NCBI RefSeq assembly: GCF_003710085.1
Contig: NZ_CP033324.1
Location: forward strand, 868,001-932,000
DNA: 64,000 bases
DNA from: Nocardioides pantholopis
GTDB lineage: Bacteria; Actinomycetota; Actinomycetes; Propionibacteriales; Nocardioidaceae
Reading direction: 5' to 3'
The position numbers and the translations under genes are program-made. Positions 35,710 to 43,739 of the stretch are shown one piece after another. Every line of letters begins with the position of its first letter. The stretch's first letter is position 1. Under the pieces are notes generated by a model that had not been told where the DNA came from, searched no databases, and worked only from the letters and a program-made list of their open reading frames with translations.

Positions 35710-36378
35710 ATGCTAGACGACGACGCTGTTGTTCCATCGGGGCTTCGCCATGAGCGCTTCGTCTTGACTCCGCTCACCATGGACACAGCCGCCTTGGACT
35801 ACGCGTCGTATATGGCGAGCCCGGACGTCATCCGAGTGCACAGCGATGGCCGATGGCCTGTACAAGGGTTCACCTTCTCTGAGGACCTTGAGCTCGTCGC
35901 GCAGCACGAGGCCGACCACAAGAGCCGCCGCTCGTTCGCGTTCGTGCTCATCGCCCCATCGGGGGCCGAAGCGCTCGGATGCTTGTACTTTAATCCTCTG
36001 CGCGAATACCTCTCACGTGCAGAGGCACCCCGACATCTCGTCGACAAAACTCCATTCGACTCTGCGATGGTCACTTTCTGGCTCCGCCAGGATCAACAGA
36101 ACACCGACCTGGCCGAGATCGTGGTCGAGACCGTGAACGAATGGATCATCGACGAGTGGCCGCTGGCCGAGCACCACTTTCGCGTCCTACCGGCAGAGCG
36201 GTCCTCTTGCGCGGCGCTCGACCGGCTGAGCCTACGGAAGGTCTGTCTCGCTCTTCCCGGCGACGAGCGGCCGTACATCTGGTACCAATCGTCGTCAGGA
36301 ATCAATCGCCCACGACCTTCCGCACATCGGCAGGACCGAGCGGATCCGGCATGGTCGGGCGAGGCGGAACGTGGATAG
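35710..36378 (+). CDS. GNAT-family acetyltransferase, atypical base composition
   Basis: 222 residues. GLRHERFVLTPLTMDTAALD, FAFVLIAPSGAEALGCLYFNPL and the middle strand SAMVTFWLRQ fit a GNAT N-acetyltransferase fold; the acceptor substrate is unknown. Codon use includes TTG, TAT, ACA and CGA more often than neighbours, giving visibly lower G+C. The last ~25 residues (RPSAHRQDRADPAWSGEAER) are encoded by and around the right direct repeat and look non-native, so the C-terminus may be chimeric. It is probably horizontally acquired. Confidence 0.7.
   Translation: MLDDDAVVPSGLRHERFVLTPLTMDTAALDYASYMASPDVIRVHSDGRWPVQGFTFSEDLELVAQHEADHKSRRSFAFVLIAPSGAEALGCLYFNPLREYLSRAEAPRHLVDKTPFDSAMVTFWLRQDQQNTDLAEIVVETVNEWIIDEWPLAEHHFRVLPAERSSCAALDRLSLRKVCLALPGDERPYIWYQSSSGINRPRPSAHRQDRADPAWSGEAERG
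36344..36363 (+). repeat. Direct repeat, right copy
   Basis: Reads ATCCGGCATGGTCGGGCGAG. It lies inside the 3' end of the acetyltransferase gene and 24 bp upstream of the VOC gene start. Confidence 0.8.
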
Positions 36379-36387
36379 CGTTCGTTC

Positions 36388-36810
36388 ATGACGGAGGCCG
36401 ACGGCAGCAGCCTCGACCGCGATGGCGCTGACTCTGGTGACGGACCACTGAGGTTCGTCGCCGTGTCACTGGACTGCGGGGACCCGGACGCACTCGCTCA
36501 GTTCTACGTGTCCTTGCTCGGCGGCGAACTGTTGTGGAGCTCGCCAGCTAGCGCCGCAGTGCGCACCCCTGGTGTGACGCTCGTGGCTCAGCGGGTTGAC
36601 GGCTACCGCCCTCCGCGGTGGCCCGGCTCCTCCCTGGTGCACCTCGACCTGAGTGCCGGGCGGTCCGGCGACGCCAACTCTGCTGCCGTGGAGCGGGCTC
36701 TCGGACTAGGAGCCTCGATGGCTGCGGACCAGCCCGATGGGCGATGGACGGTGCTGCTGGACCCGGCTGGTCATCCGTTCTGCATCACGCCGTTCACGCC
36801 AGAGAGTTAG
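36388..36810 (+). CDS. VOC-superfamily (glyoxalase-like) protein
   Basis: 140 residues. FVAVSLDCGDPDALAQFYVSLLGGELLW opens the first beta-alpha-beta-beta-beta unit and LLDPAGHPFCITPF closes the second, the usual glyoxalase/bleomycin-resistance-like layout. Metal ligands are not obvious beyond the final region, so the activity is undefined. ATG with TAGCGT 6 nt upstream suggests a leaderless mRNA. Confidence 0.85.
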   Translation: MTEADGSSLDRDGADSGDGPLRFVAVSLDCGDPDALAQFYVSLLGGELLWSSPASAAVRTPGVTLVAQRVDGYRPPRWPGSSLVHLDLSAGRSGDANSAAVERALGLGASMAADQPDGRWTVLLDPAGHPFCITPFTPES

Positions 36811-36884
36811 CCCCTGGCGACCTTCCGGCCGGTCGCCGGCGTCATCGCCCGCGCCGCCTGGCGAGGACACGGGGTACCCCTCCG

Positions 36885-36923
36885 GTGCCGGCCGTGCATG
36901 TCGACGGCGGCGCCCATCCCTGA
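36885..36923 (+). pseudogene. Possible remnant of an SDR 3' end
   Basis: Twelve codons read VPAVHVDGGAHP then stop, matching the usual C-terminus of short-chain dehydrogenases (VDGGA). It lies 23 bp before an intact SDR gene, with no upstream SDR coding. Short, so chance similarity is possible. Confidence 0.35.
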
Positions 36924-36946
36924 CCCTGCTTTCTCGAGGAGCACCC

Positions 36947-37723
36947 ATGTCCCGTCTCATCGTCATCACCGGCGCCGCCTCCGGCATCGGCGCAGCCGTC
37001 CGCCAGCTGATGGAGGAGCGCGGTGACCGCGTCCTCGGCGTCGACCTGAAGGGGACCGAGGTCTCCGCCGACCTCGGCACCGCGGCCGGCCGGGCCCAGG
37101 CCGTGGCCGAGATCCTCGACGCCTCGGGTGGCGTGGTCGACGGCGTCGTGACCTGTGCGGGGCTCTCGAACCCGTCGCCGGCCCTGCCGCCGGTCAACTA
37201 CTTCGGCACCACCGAGCTCGTCAGCGGGCTGCGGGACGCGCTCGCCGCCGCGCCGGCGCCCCGCGTCGTCCTGGTCGGATCGATCTCTGCGACCCAGCCG
37301 GTCGACCAGGCGCTGGTCGACGCGCTGCTCGCCGGCGACGCCGAGGAGGCCGCCCGGCTGACCGAGGCCGCGATCGCCGACGGCCGCCCGCAGCAGCTCT
37401 ACCCGTCGTCGAAGTCGGCGGTCGCCCAGTGGGCGCGGCGTACGGCGGTGGCGCCGGGGTGGGCCGACGCCGGGATCCCGATCAACGTGGTCTCGCCGGG
37501 GGTCGTCCTCTCCCCGATGACCGCCAACCTGGTCAAGGACCCGAAGATGAAGCAGGTCATGGACTCCGCCGTGCCGATGCCGCTGCACGGCTACTCCGCC
37601 CCCGAGGACATCGCCCGGGTCATCGGGTTCCTGCTCTCGCCCGAGATCACCCATGTGACGGGCCAGGTGATCTACGTCGACGGCGGCGCCGAGGCCACGC
37701 TGCGGCCCGCCTCGCACTTCTGA
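36947..37723 (+). CDS. Short-chain dehydrogenase/reductase
   Basis: 258 residues. NAD(P)-binding TGAASGIG (8-15), GVDLKG after the second strand (Asp suggests NAD preference), TCAGLSN, catalytic Ser in SIS and Tyr152-x3-Lys156 (YPSSK). C-terminal VTGQVIYVDGGAEA is typical. The short insert between SIS and YPSSK resembles 3-alpha-hydroxysteroid dehydrogenase-type members; the substrate is unknown. TCGAGGAGCACCC precedes the ATG. Confidence 0.9.
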   Translation: MSRLIVITGAASGIGAAVRQLMEERGDRVLGVDLKGTEVSADLGTAAGRAQAVAEILDASGGVVDGVVTCAGLSNPSPALPPVNYFGTTELVSGLRDALAAAPAPRVVLVGSISATQPVDQALVDALLAGDAEEAARLTEAAIADGRPQQLYPSSKSAVAQWARRTAVAPGWADAGIPINVVSPGVVLSPMTANLVKDPKMKQVMDSAVPMPLHGYSAPEDIARVIGFLLSPEITHVTGQVIYVDGGAEATLRPASHF

Positions 37724-37728
37724 GGCAC

Positions 37729-37760
37729 CGGGCCGGACGGCGCGCCTGCCGTCCGGCCCG
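37729..37760 (+). terminator. Hairpin terminator after the SDR gene
   Basis: Perfect 13-bp stem CGGGCCGGACGGC (37729-37741) with 37748-37760 and a GCGCCT loop, starting 6 nt after the stop. Confidence 0.85.
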
Positions 37761-37832
37761 CGGGGTACCGGCCCGGACGGCCCGCTCACGGCGGGCGACT
37801 GTGCCGGAGTCGGGCGGGAGCCGGGGGAGCCG

Positions 37833-38852
37833 ATGCGTGGAGTGGTGATGCACACCGCGGGCGACGTGCGGGTGGAGGAGCGCGCGGAGCCCCGGATCGT
37901 CGAGCCGACCGACGCGGTGATCCGGCTGAGCGCGACCTGCATCTGCGGGTCGGACCTGTGGCCCTACCGCGGCGTCGAACCGGCCGACCACCAGGTGATG
38001 GGCCACGAGTACGTCGGGGTCGTGGAGGAGGTCGGCACCGAGGTGCGGACTGTCCGGGTCGGCGACTTCGTGGTCGGGTCCTTCGTCATCTCCTGCAACG
38101 CCTGCGAGCTCTGCCGCGCCGGGTTCCAGTCCCACTGCGTGCACGCCGAGTTCGTCGCCCAGATCGGCACCCAGGCCGACCGGGCCCGGATCCCCTACGC
38201 GGACGGCACCCTCGTCGCCACCCCCGGGCCTCCGGAGGAGGACCTCGTCCCGTCGCTGCTCGCGGCCTCCGACGTCCTCGGCACCGGCTGGTTCGCGGCC
38301 GACGCCGCCCAGGCCGGACCGGGCCGGACGGTCGCGGTCGTCGGGGACGGGGCGGTCGGGCTGATGGCAGTCCTCGCCGCCAGGCAGCTCGGGGCGGAGC
38401 GGGTGATCGCGATGTCCCGTCACCCCGACCGGCAGGAGCTCGCCCGCTCCTACGGCGCGACCGACGTGGTGGCCGAGCGCGGGGCCGACGGCGTCGCCCG
38501 GATCAAGGAGCTCACCGACGGCCTCGGCGCGCATTCAGTCGTGGAGGCCGTCGGCACCCAGGAGTCCTTCATGCAGGCCGTCGGCGCCACCCGCGCCGGT
38601 GGGCACCTCGGGTTCGTCGGGGTGGACCACGAGGTGATGATCCCCGGGCTCGAGCTCTTCTTCGCCGGCATCCACACCCTCGGCGGGCCCGCCCCGGTGC
38701 GGCGCTACCTCCCGGACCTGCTCCGGCTGGTCTGGGATCGCGAGATCGACCCGGGCCGGGTCTTCGACCTGACCCTGCCTCTGGAGCAGGCGGCCGAGGG
38801 ATACCGCGCGATGGACGAGCGGCGCGCGATCAAGGTCCTGCTCACGCTGTAG
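37833..38852 (+). CDS. Zinc-dependent alcohol dehydrogenase (MDR family)
   Basis: 339 residues. Catalytic zinc ligands Cys38 (CICGSD) and His58-Glu59 (GHEYVGVV). Structural zinc site Cys88, Cys91, Cys94, Cys102 (SCNACELCRAGFQSHC). Rossmann glycine loop VVGDGAVGLMAVL. It oxidises an alcohol or aldehyde; the substrate is not defined. ATG at 37833 or the ATG five codons later are both possible. It follows the SDR terminator, so it has its own promoter. Confidence 0.92.
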   Translation: MRGVVMHTAGDVRVEERAEPRIVEPTDAVIRLSATCICGSDLWPYRGVEPADHQVMGHEYVGVVEEVGTEVRTVRVGDFVVGSFVISCNACELCRAGFQSHCVHAEFVAQIGTQADRARIPYADGTLVATPGPPEEDLVPSLLAASDVLGTGWFAADAAQAGPGRTVAVVGDGAVGLMAVLAARQLGAERVIAMSRHPDRQELARSYGATDVVAERGADGVARIKELTDGLGAHSVVEAVGTQESFMQAVGATRAGGHLGFVGVDHEVMIPGLELFFAGIHTLGGPAPVRRYLPDLLRLVWDREIDPGRVFDLTLPLEQAAEGYRAMDERRAIKVLLTL

Positions 38853-38891
38853 CGCGGACCGGCTCGGCGCGGGATCGCGGAGAATGGCGGA

Positions 38892-39677
38892 GTGACCCAG
38901 GCACCCCTGCTCGCGGACTACGACAGCCAGCTCCGGACCGACGCCGAGATGGCGGGCGCGACAGCGCTCACCCGACTGGGGCCGCTGCACCTCGGCACCT
39001 TCGACGGCGCTCGCGGCCACGTCAGCTACCGGGACCTCGACGGCGCGGACGCCGAGCAGGTCCGGGCGTGGGTCGGGGAGACCCTGGCGCACTACCGGCG
39101 CCACGGCGTCGTACGCGACCTGGAGTGGAAGACGCGCGGCCACGACCACGCACCCGGGCTGCACGAGGCGCTGGTGACCCACGGGTTCGAGCCGGGCGAG
39201 CCGGAGTCGGTGATGGTCGGCGAGACCCGACGGCTCGCGGTCGACGCGGAGCCGCCGGCCGGGGTGGCACTGCGCCGGGTGAGCGACGAGGCGGACGTCC
39301 GGGCGATGTGCGCGATGCAGGACGAGGTCTTCGGCCCAGAGGTGTCCGGGGACACCGTGGAGGGGCTGCTGCGCCGCCTCCGGGAGGCCGACACGACCGA
39401 GCTCTGGGTCGCCGAGGCGGCGGGGGCGGTGGTCGCCGCGGGCCGGCTCGAGGTGGTCGAGCACAGTGCGTTCGCGGGGCTGTGGGGTGGCGCCACGCTG
39501 CCGGGGTGGCGGGGGCGGGGGATCTACCGGGCGCTCACCGCTGTCCGGTCCCGGTCGGCGCTCGCCCGGGGGCGGACCCTGCTGCACAGCGACTGCACCG
39601 AGGACTCGCGCCCGATCCTCGAGCGCTCCGGGATGGTCCGGGTCTCGACGACCACGCCGTACCGGATCCGGCTCTGA
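38892..39677 (+). CDS. GNAT-family acetyltransferase
   Basis: 261 residues. The N-terminal ~110 residues are poorly defined; the C-terminal half holds GVALRRVSDEADVRAMCAMQ, VAEAAGAVVAAGRLEV, and the acetyl-CoA loop region LPGWRGRGIYRALTAV (R-x2-G-x-G/A), ending ILERSGMVRVSTTTPYRIRL. Acceptor unknown. GTG start. Followed closely by another GNAT gene. Confidence 0.85.
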   Translation: MTQAPLLADYDSQLRTDAEMAGATALTRLGPLHLGTFDGARGHVSYRDLDGADAEQVRAWVGETLAHYRRHGVVRDLEWKTRGHDHAPGLHEALVTHGFEPGEPESVMVGETRRLAVDAEPPAGVALRRVSDEADVRAMCAMQDEVFGPEVSGDTVEGLLRRLREADTTELWVAEAAGAVVAAGRLEVVEHSAFAGLWGGATLPGWRGRGIYRALTAVRSRSALARGRTLLHSDCTEDSRPILERSGMVRVSTTTPYRIRL

Positions 39678-39704
39678 GTCCACCGCCCTGCCTACGCTGG
39701 GCCG

Positions 39705-40274
39705 GTGAGCATCACGGTCCAGCCCGCCACGCTGGGCCGCTTCGACGACGTCGCGACGATGATCGGCCCGAAGCGGCCGGACGCGAACGTGTGCTGGTGC
39801 CTGAGCCATCGGCTGGACTCGCGCACCAACCGCGAGCTGGCGGGCCCCGCCCGGGGCGAGTACGTCCGGGACCTCTGCGCCCGTGACGTGGCGCCCGGCG
39901 TCCTCGCCTACGACGGCGACGAGGTCGTCGGCTGGGCGGCGGTCGCCCCGCGCGCGGGGCTGCCCTTCGAGCGGTCGCCCCGGTTCCCCCAGGTCGACGA
40001 CCTGCCGGTCTGGTCGGTGTGGTGCCTGCGGGTGCGCCCCGGACGGCGCGGCCGGGGCTACTCCCTGCCGCTGCTCGAGGGCGCGACCGCCTATGCCGTG
40101 GACCGCGGCGCCCCGGCGGTCGAGGGCTACCCGGTCGACAACGCCGGCGCGAAGGTCGACCTGACGATGGCGTTCGTCGGGACCCGGGGCCTCTTCGAGC
40201 GGGCCGGGTTCACCAAGGTGGCCGACACCGGCTCGGTCGCGGGCGGGTTCCCGCGGGTGCTGATGCGGCGCTGA
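39705..40274 (+). CDS. GNAT-family acetyltransferase
   Basis: 189 residues. VCWCLSHRLDSRTNRELAG near residue 30 followed by VWCLRVRPGRRGRGYSLPLLEGA (acetyl-CoA loop RRGRG) and LFERAGFTKVADTGS. A cysteine-containing N-terminal motif of this type recurs in an actinobacterial GNAT subgroup. GTG start with TACGCT 6 nt upstream. Confidence 0.88.
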   Translation: MSITVQPATLGRFDDVATMIGPKRPDANVCWCLSHRLDSRTNRELAGPARGEYVRDLCARDVAPGVLAYDGDEVVGWAAVAPRAGLPFERSPRFPQVDDLPVWSVWCLRVRPGRRGRGYSLPLLEGATAYAVDRGAPAVEGYPVDNAGAKVDLTMAFVGTRGLFERAGFTKVADTGSVAGGFPRVLMRR

Positions 40275-40387
40275 GCTCCGCCTCCCGCCCCCGAGGCGCA
40301 GATGGGGGATGCACACCCGGGCCCGGCGGCGCAGAGTGTCGGCACCGACGGTCGACGGCGACCGTCCCGGTCCCGATCGGACGCGCC

Positions 40388-41587
40388 ATGCCCTCCAGGT
40401 CCTTCCCGTCCCGCCTGCTGGTCCTGCCCGCCCTCGGCGCCCTGGTCGCCGCGCTGCTGGTCGCGCCGCCCGTGGGGGCCGAGCACCCCGGCGGCCGGCC
40501 ACCGGGGCACGCCGGCTCGAAGCACGGCTCGAAGCACGGGCCGACGCTGGAGGTGCTGACCCAGAACCTCTACCTCGGGTCCTCGCTCGACCCCGCGCTG
40601 GACGCGACGACCGGCGTGGAGTTCGTCGCCGCCACCGCGCAGATCTACGGCACCGCCGTCGCCAGCGACCCGCCGCGCCGCCTCGCGGCGGTCGCCGACA
40701 CGATCGCGGCCACCCGGCCGGACCTGGTCGGGCTCCAGGAGGTCAGCAGGTGGACGGCGGTCCCGGTGGCCGCGGGCGCGAGCCCGCCGTCGTACGACTT
40801 CCTGGCGCTGCTGCTCTCCGAGCTCGCCGAGCGGGGCCTGTCCTACCGGGTGGCCGGGGTCTCCGACAACGCCGACATCGGGCCGGTGCCGCTCGTCGCG
40901 CCCGGTTTCGGCTGCCGGACGGTCAGCTCGCCGACCTCCGCCGACTGCGTGGTCTCGCTCCAGGACCGGGACGTGATCCTCGAGAACACCCGGACCCCGG
41001 GGCTGCGGCTCGGGCCGCCGGTCACCGGCCGGTACGCCGCCCAGCAGTCGGTCCCGATCCCGGACGCGGGCGGTGCCACGCTCGACTTCGGCCGCGGCTG
41101 GGTCCACGTGGACGGCAGCCTGCGGGGCGCCCGGTTCCGGTTCCTCAACACCCACCTCGAGGTCGCCGGGTTCGCCGCCGTGCAGGAGGCCCAGGCGCGC
41201 GAGCTGCTGGCCGGCCCGGCCCGGACCCGGCGCCAGCTGGTCGCGGTCGGGGACTTCAACTCGCCCGCGGACCGGGCGAGCTCCACGACCAGCACCTACG
41301 CGGACCTGACCCGACGCTGGTTCGACGACGCGTGGTGGATCAACCGCACCCGTCCCGGGTTCACCTGCTGCCAGGGTGGGGCGCTCAGCAACCCGACCTC
41401 GACCCTGCGGACCCGCATCGACCTGGTGCTGACCCGCGGCATCCGGCGGGCCCGCTGGGCAGTGGTCGTCGGCGCACGGCCGATCGCCGACCCGCCGCCC
41501 CGCTGGGCGTCGGACCACGCGGGCGTGGTCGCCGGGCTGCAGCTTCGGGCGGGGGACCCCCGGCATCGGCACCATCACCCGCGCTGA
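40388..41587 (+). CDS. Secreted endonuclease/exonuclease/phosphatase-family protein
   Basis: 399 residues. Signal peptide LLVLPALGALVAALLVAPPVGAE with probable cleavage after VGA, then His/Lys-rich linker. EEP fold motifs: LTQNLYLGSSLDP, GLQEVSRW, FLNTHLEVAG, VAVGDFNSPADR, DLVLTRG, and WASDHAGVVAGL. Members hydrolyse phosphodiesters (DNA, phospholipids, phosphoinositides). The substrate is open. The C-terminus overlaps the convergent flavoprotein gene by 13 bp. Confidence 0.88.
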   Translation: MPSRSFPSRLLVLPALGALVAALLVAPPVGAEHPGGRPPGHAGSKHGSKHGPTLEVLTQNLYLGSSLDPALDATTGVEFVAATAQIYGTAVASDPPRRLAAVADTIAATRPDLVGLQEVSRWTAVPVAAGASPPSYDFLALLLSELAERGLSYRVAGVSDNADIGPVPLVAPGFGCRTVSSPTSADCVVSLQDRDVILENTRTPGLRLGPPVTGRYAAQQSVPIPDAGGATLDFGRGWVHVDGSLRGARFRFLNTHLEVAGFAAVQEAQARELLAGPARTRRQLVAVGDFNSPADRASSTTSTYADLTRRWFDDAWWINRTRPGFTCCQGGALSNPTSTLRTRIDLVLTRGIRRARWAVVVGARPIADPPPRWASDHAGVVAGLQLRAGDPRHRHHHPR

Positions 41588-42912
41588 GGCGGCCGGGCTC
41601 CGTGTCGCAGGGTGCGGGTGAGCACGCCGGGCCGGAACAGGCTGGCCGGCGGGGCGGTCAGCTGCTGCACGTCGGTGAGCGCGGCGTTGCTGTGATCGTC
41701 CACGGCCGCCGCCCGGGTGACCCGGTCGACGTACCGGTTGACCAGCCGGTTCCCGGGTGGCCGGCGGCCGCGGGTCGCCGGATAGACGAAGTCGGCGCCG
41801 GTGGCGATCAGCCAGGGTCCGTCCACGACCGATGCCACCTCCCGGGCCAGGTCGCCCGCCAGCTCCGGGCCGGTCCCCGCCCGGTCGAGGACCCGGCCCA
41901 GTGCCTCGGCCTGGAGCAGGGCGGCGCTCATGCCCTGCCCGTAGACCGGGTTGAAGCTGGCGGCCGCGTCGCCCAGGACGCAGAGGTTCCGCGGATGCTC
42001 ACCGAGCCGGTCCCAGTGCCGCCGCCGGCTCGACCGGAACGAGTAGCCGGCCGGTTCCTCCAGGGCGGGACGGCTCAGCAGCGTGGCCAGCACGGGATCC
42101 GCCAGGGTGCGGGCGAAGCTGCGGGCGCCGTCCCCGTCCCGGGGTGCGGCCGTGCCGAAGTAGCCGCCGAGCACGACCTGCCAGCGCTGGCCCTCCATCG
42201 GCAGAGCGACACCCAGGCGCGGGAGGTCCCGGGTGTTCTGGATGATCGCGAACGCCGCGCCGTCGAGGTCGCCCGCGTGCCGCTCCACGACGTACGCCGT
42301 GTAGCGCAGGTCCACGACGACCTCCGTGGCGGGCGGCGGGCACGGCAGCCAGCGCTCGGTGTGGCTACCGCGGCCGCTGGCGTCGATGACCAGGTCGGCG
42401 TCCAGGGGGTCGACCACCCCACGCAGCCGCACGCCCGCGACGCCCGCCCCGCGGGCCCGCCCGGATTCGAGGGCCAGCCCCTCGACGCTGGCGCGCACGG
42501 AGCGGACGCCGGGGAGCGCGAGCGTGGCGGCCCGCAGCCGGGACTCCACGAGCGAGCGGCTGCACAGCGCACGGGGGAACCCCAGGTCGCGCAGCTGCAG
42601 GTGGGTCCGGGTCGATCCGCTGGCCACCCAGTGGCAGGGGAGCCGCACCGGGTCGGCCCCGCCGGAGCTGGCGCCGCGGTCGAGGAGGTCCTGCGCGAAT
42701 CCCGCGAAGAGCTGCTCCAGGACCCGGGACCCGGCGGCGAGCATGACGTGGGGCAGGTGTCCCTGGGGAGCGATGCTGCCGGTGGCGGGCGGCTCGCGTC
42801 GTTCGACCACGAGAACCTCGCGGGCCCGGCCCGCCGCGGTGGCCGCAGCGGCCAGACCCGCGATGCTGCCGCCGATGACCACGATGCGGTCCAGGGGAGT
42901 GTTGGTGGCCAT
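41575..42912 (-). CDS. FAD-dependent oxidoreductase (monooxygenase/geranylgeranyl-reductase-like)
   Basis: 445 residues. N-terminal FAD loop VVIGGSIAGLAAAATAAGRA (about 11-30), VVERREP, GQGMSAALLQAEALG and LCVLGDAAASFNPVYGQGM, the GD motif of group A flavin hydroxylases. Substrate unknown. GAGGGAGG ribosome-binding site. It is divergent from a TetR regulator and shares a 65-bp intergenic region with it, so it is the likely regulated gene. Confidence 0.88.
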   Translation of the reverse strand: MATNTPLDRIVVIGGSIAGLAAAATAAGRAREVLVVERREPPATGSIAPQGHLPHVMLAAGSRVLEQLFAGFAQDLLDRGASSGGADPVRLPCHWVASGSTRTHLQLRDLGFPRALCSRSLVESRLRAATLALPGVRSVRASVEGLALESGRARGAGVAGVRLRGVVDPLDADLVIDASGRGSHTERWLPCPPPATEVVVDLRYTAYVVERHAGDLDGAAFAIIQNTRDLPRLGVALPMEGQRWQVVLGGYFGTAAPRDGDGARSFARTLADPVLATLLSRPALEEPAGYSFRSSRRRHWDRLGEHPRNLCVLGDAAASFNPVYGQGMSAALLQAEALGRVLDRAGTGPELAGDLAREVASVVDGPWLIATGADFVYPATRGRRPPGNRLVNRYVDRVTRAAAVDDHSNAALTDVQQLTAPPASLFRPGVLTRTLRHGARPPQRG

Positions 42913-42946
42913 GACGGCCTCCCTCGTTCCGAGTTTCGTTGCGTTG

Positions 42947-42967
42947 TAACGTTACGCCGTACCGTTA
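42947..42967. promoter_or_regulatory. TetR-type operator between flavoprotein and regulator
   Basis: Imperfect palindrome: TAACGTTACG (42947-42956), a central C, and CGTACCGTTA (42958-42967). Nine of ten arm positions pair. It contains GTAACGTTAC (42946-42955) and overlaps TAGCCT (42966-42971), the -10 of the TetR gene 6 nt before its ATG. Confidence 0.75.
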
Positions 42968-42977
42968 GCCTGTCAAG

Positions 42978-43616
42978 ATGGCCAGGCCTCGGATCCACGA
43001 CGACGCGACCGCCGAGGCCCTGCTCGACGCGGCCGGAGCGCTGCTGCGCGAGTCCGGGATCTCCGGGGTCTCGGTGCGGGCTGTCGCTGCGAGGTCCGGG
43101 ACCAGCTTCCGGGCCGTCTACGCGGTCTTCGGCTCGAAGCAGGCGCTGGTCGACGCGCTCGCCGAGCGCGGATACCGCAGCCTGACCGCGCGGGTCGGCG
43201 ACCTGCCGCTGACCGAGGACGCCGGCCGCGACCTGGTCCAGGCCGGGGCCGAGGCGTTCCGGTGCTTCGCCCTGGAACAGCCCGAGCTGTTCCGGCTGAC
43301 CTTCGAGCAGGTCTCCGCTGAGGTGCTGCGCCAGGAACGGGTGGCCCGTGCCGCGCTGGGCAGCTACGAGGCGCTGCGCGGCCGGGTCCAGCGCGCCAGG
43401 GCCGCGGGCCTGGTCCACCCTGACCGGTCCGACGAGCAGTGCGTGCTCGCCTTCCACAGCCTGTGCCACGGGCTGGCCGCCGCCGAGCTCGCCTCCCGGC
43501 GGCCGCCGGACGGCCCGGGCTTCTGGCCGATGCTGCGCGCGGCCGACCTCGCCCCGGTGTGGTGCGACGCGCTCGCCGGCCTGGTCCGGCACCTCGGGTC
43601 GGTCCCGGAGGCCTGA
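42978..43616 (+). CDS. TetR-family transcriptional regulator
   Basis: 212 residues. The N-terminal HTH is at about residues 13-50 (ATAEALLDAAGALLRESGI, SVRAVAARSGTSFRAVYAVF, then GSKQALVDALAERGY). The C-terminal ligand domain includes LFRLTFEQVSAEVL. It probably represses itself and the divergent flavoprotein through the palindrome at 42947-42967. ATG with TAGCCT 6 nt upstream suggests a leaderless mRNA. Confidence 0.93.
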   Translation: MARPRIHDDATAEALLDAAGALLRESGISGVSVRAVAARSGTSFRAVYAVFGSKQALVDALAERGYRSLTARVGDLPLTEDAGRDLVQAGAEAFRCFALEQPELFRLTFEQVSAEVLRQERVARAALGSYEALRGRVQRARAAGLVHPDRSDEQCVLAFHSLCHGLAAAELASRRPPDGPGFWPMLRAADLAPVWCDALAGLVRHLGSVPEA

Positions 43617-43739
43617 GCGACCGGACGGCGGTCCGAAACCCGCCTGCAGGTTCGCTCAGGTGTGGTCCTCAGGTGCCGATCAGTGCTCTGCACCCGGCAC
43701 CGGAACCGGGCGCCCGACCACCGAGAGACTGCTGCCGCC

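Noticed and set aside
39181..39205. GGTTCGAGCC resembling a tRNA T-loop
   Set aside because: It lies within a GNAT coding region and no cloverleaf can be formed around it.
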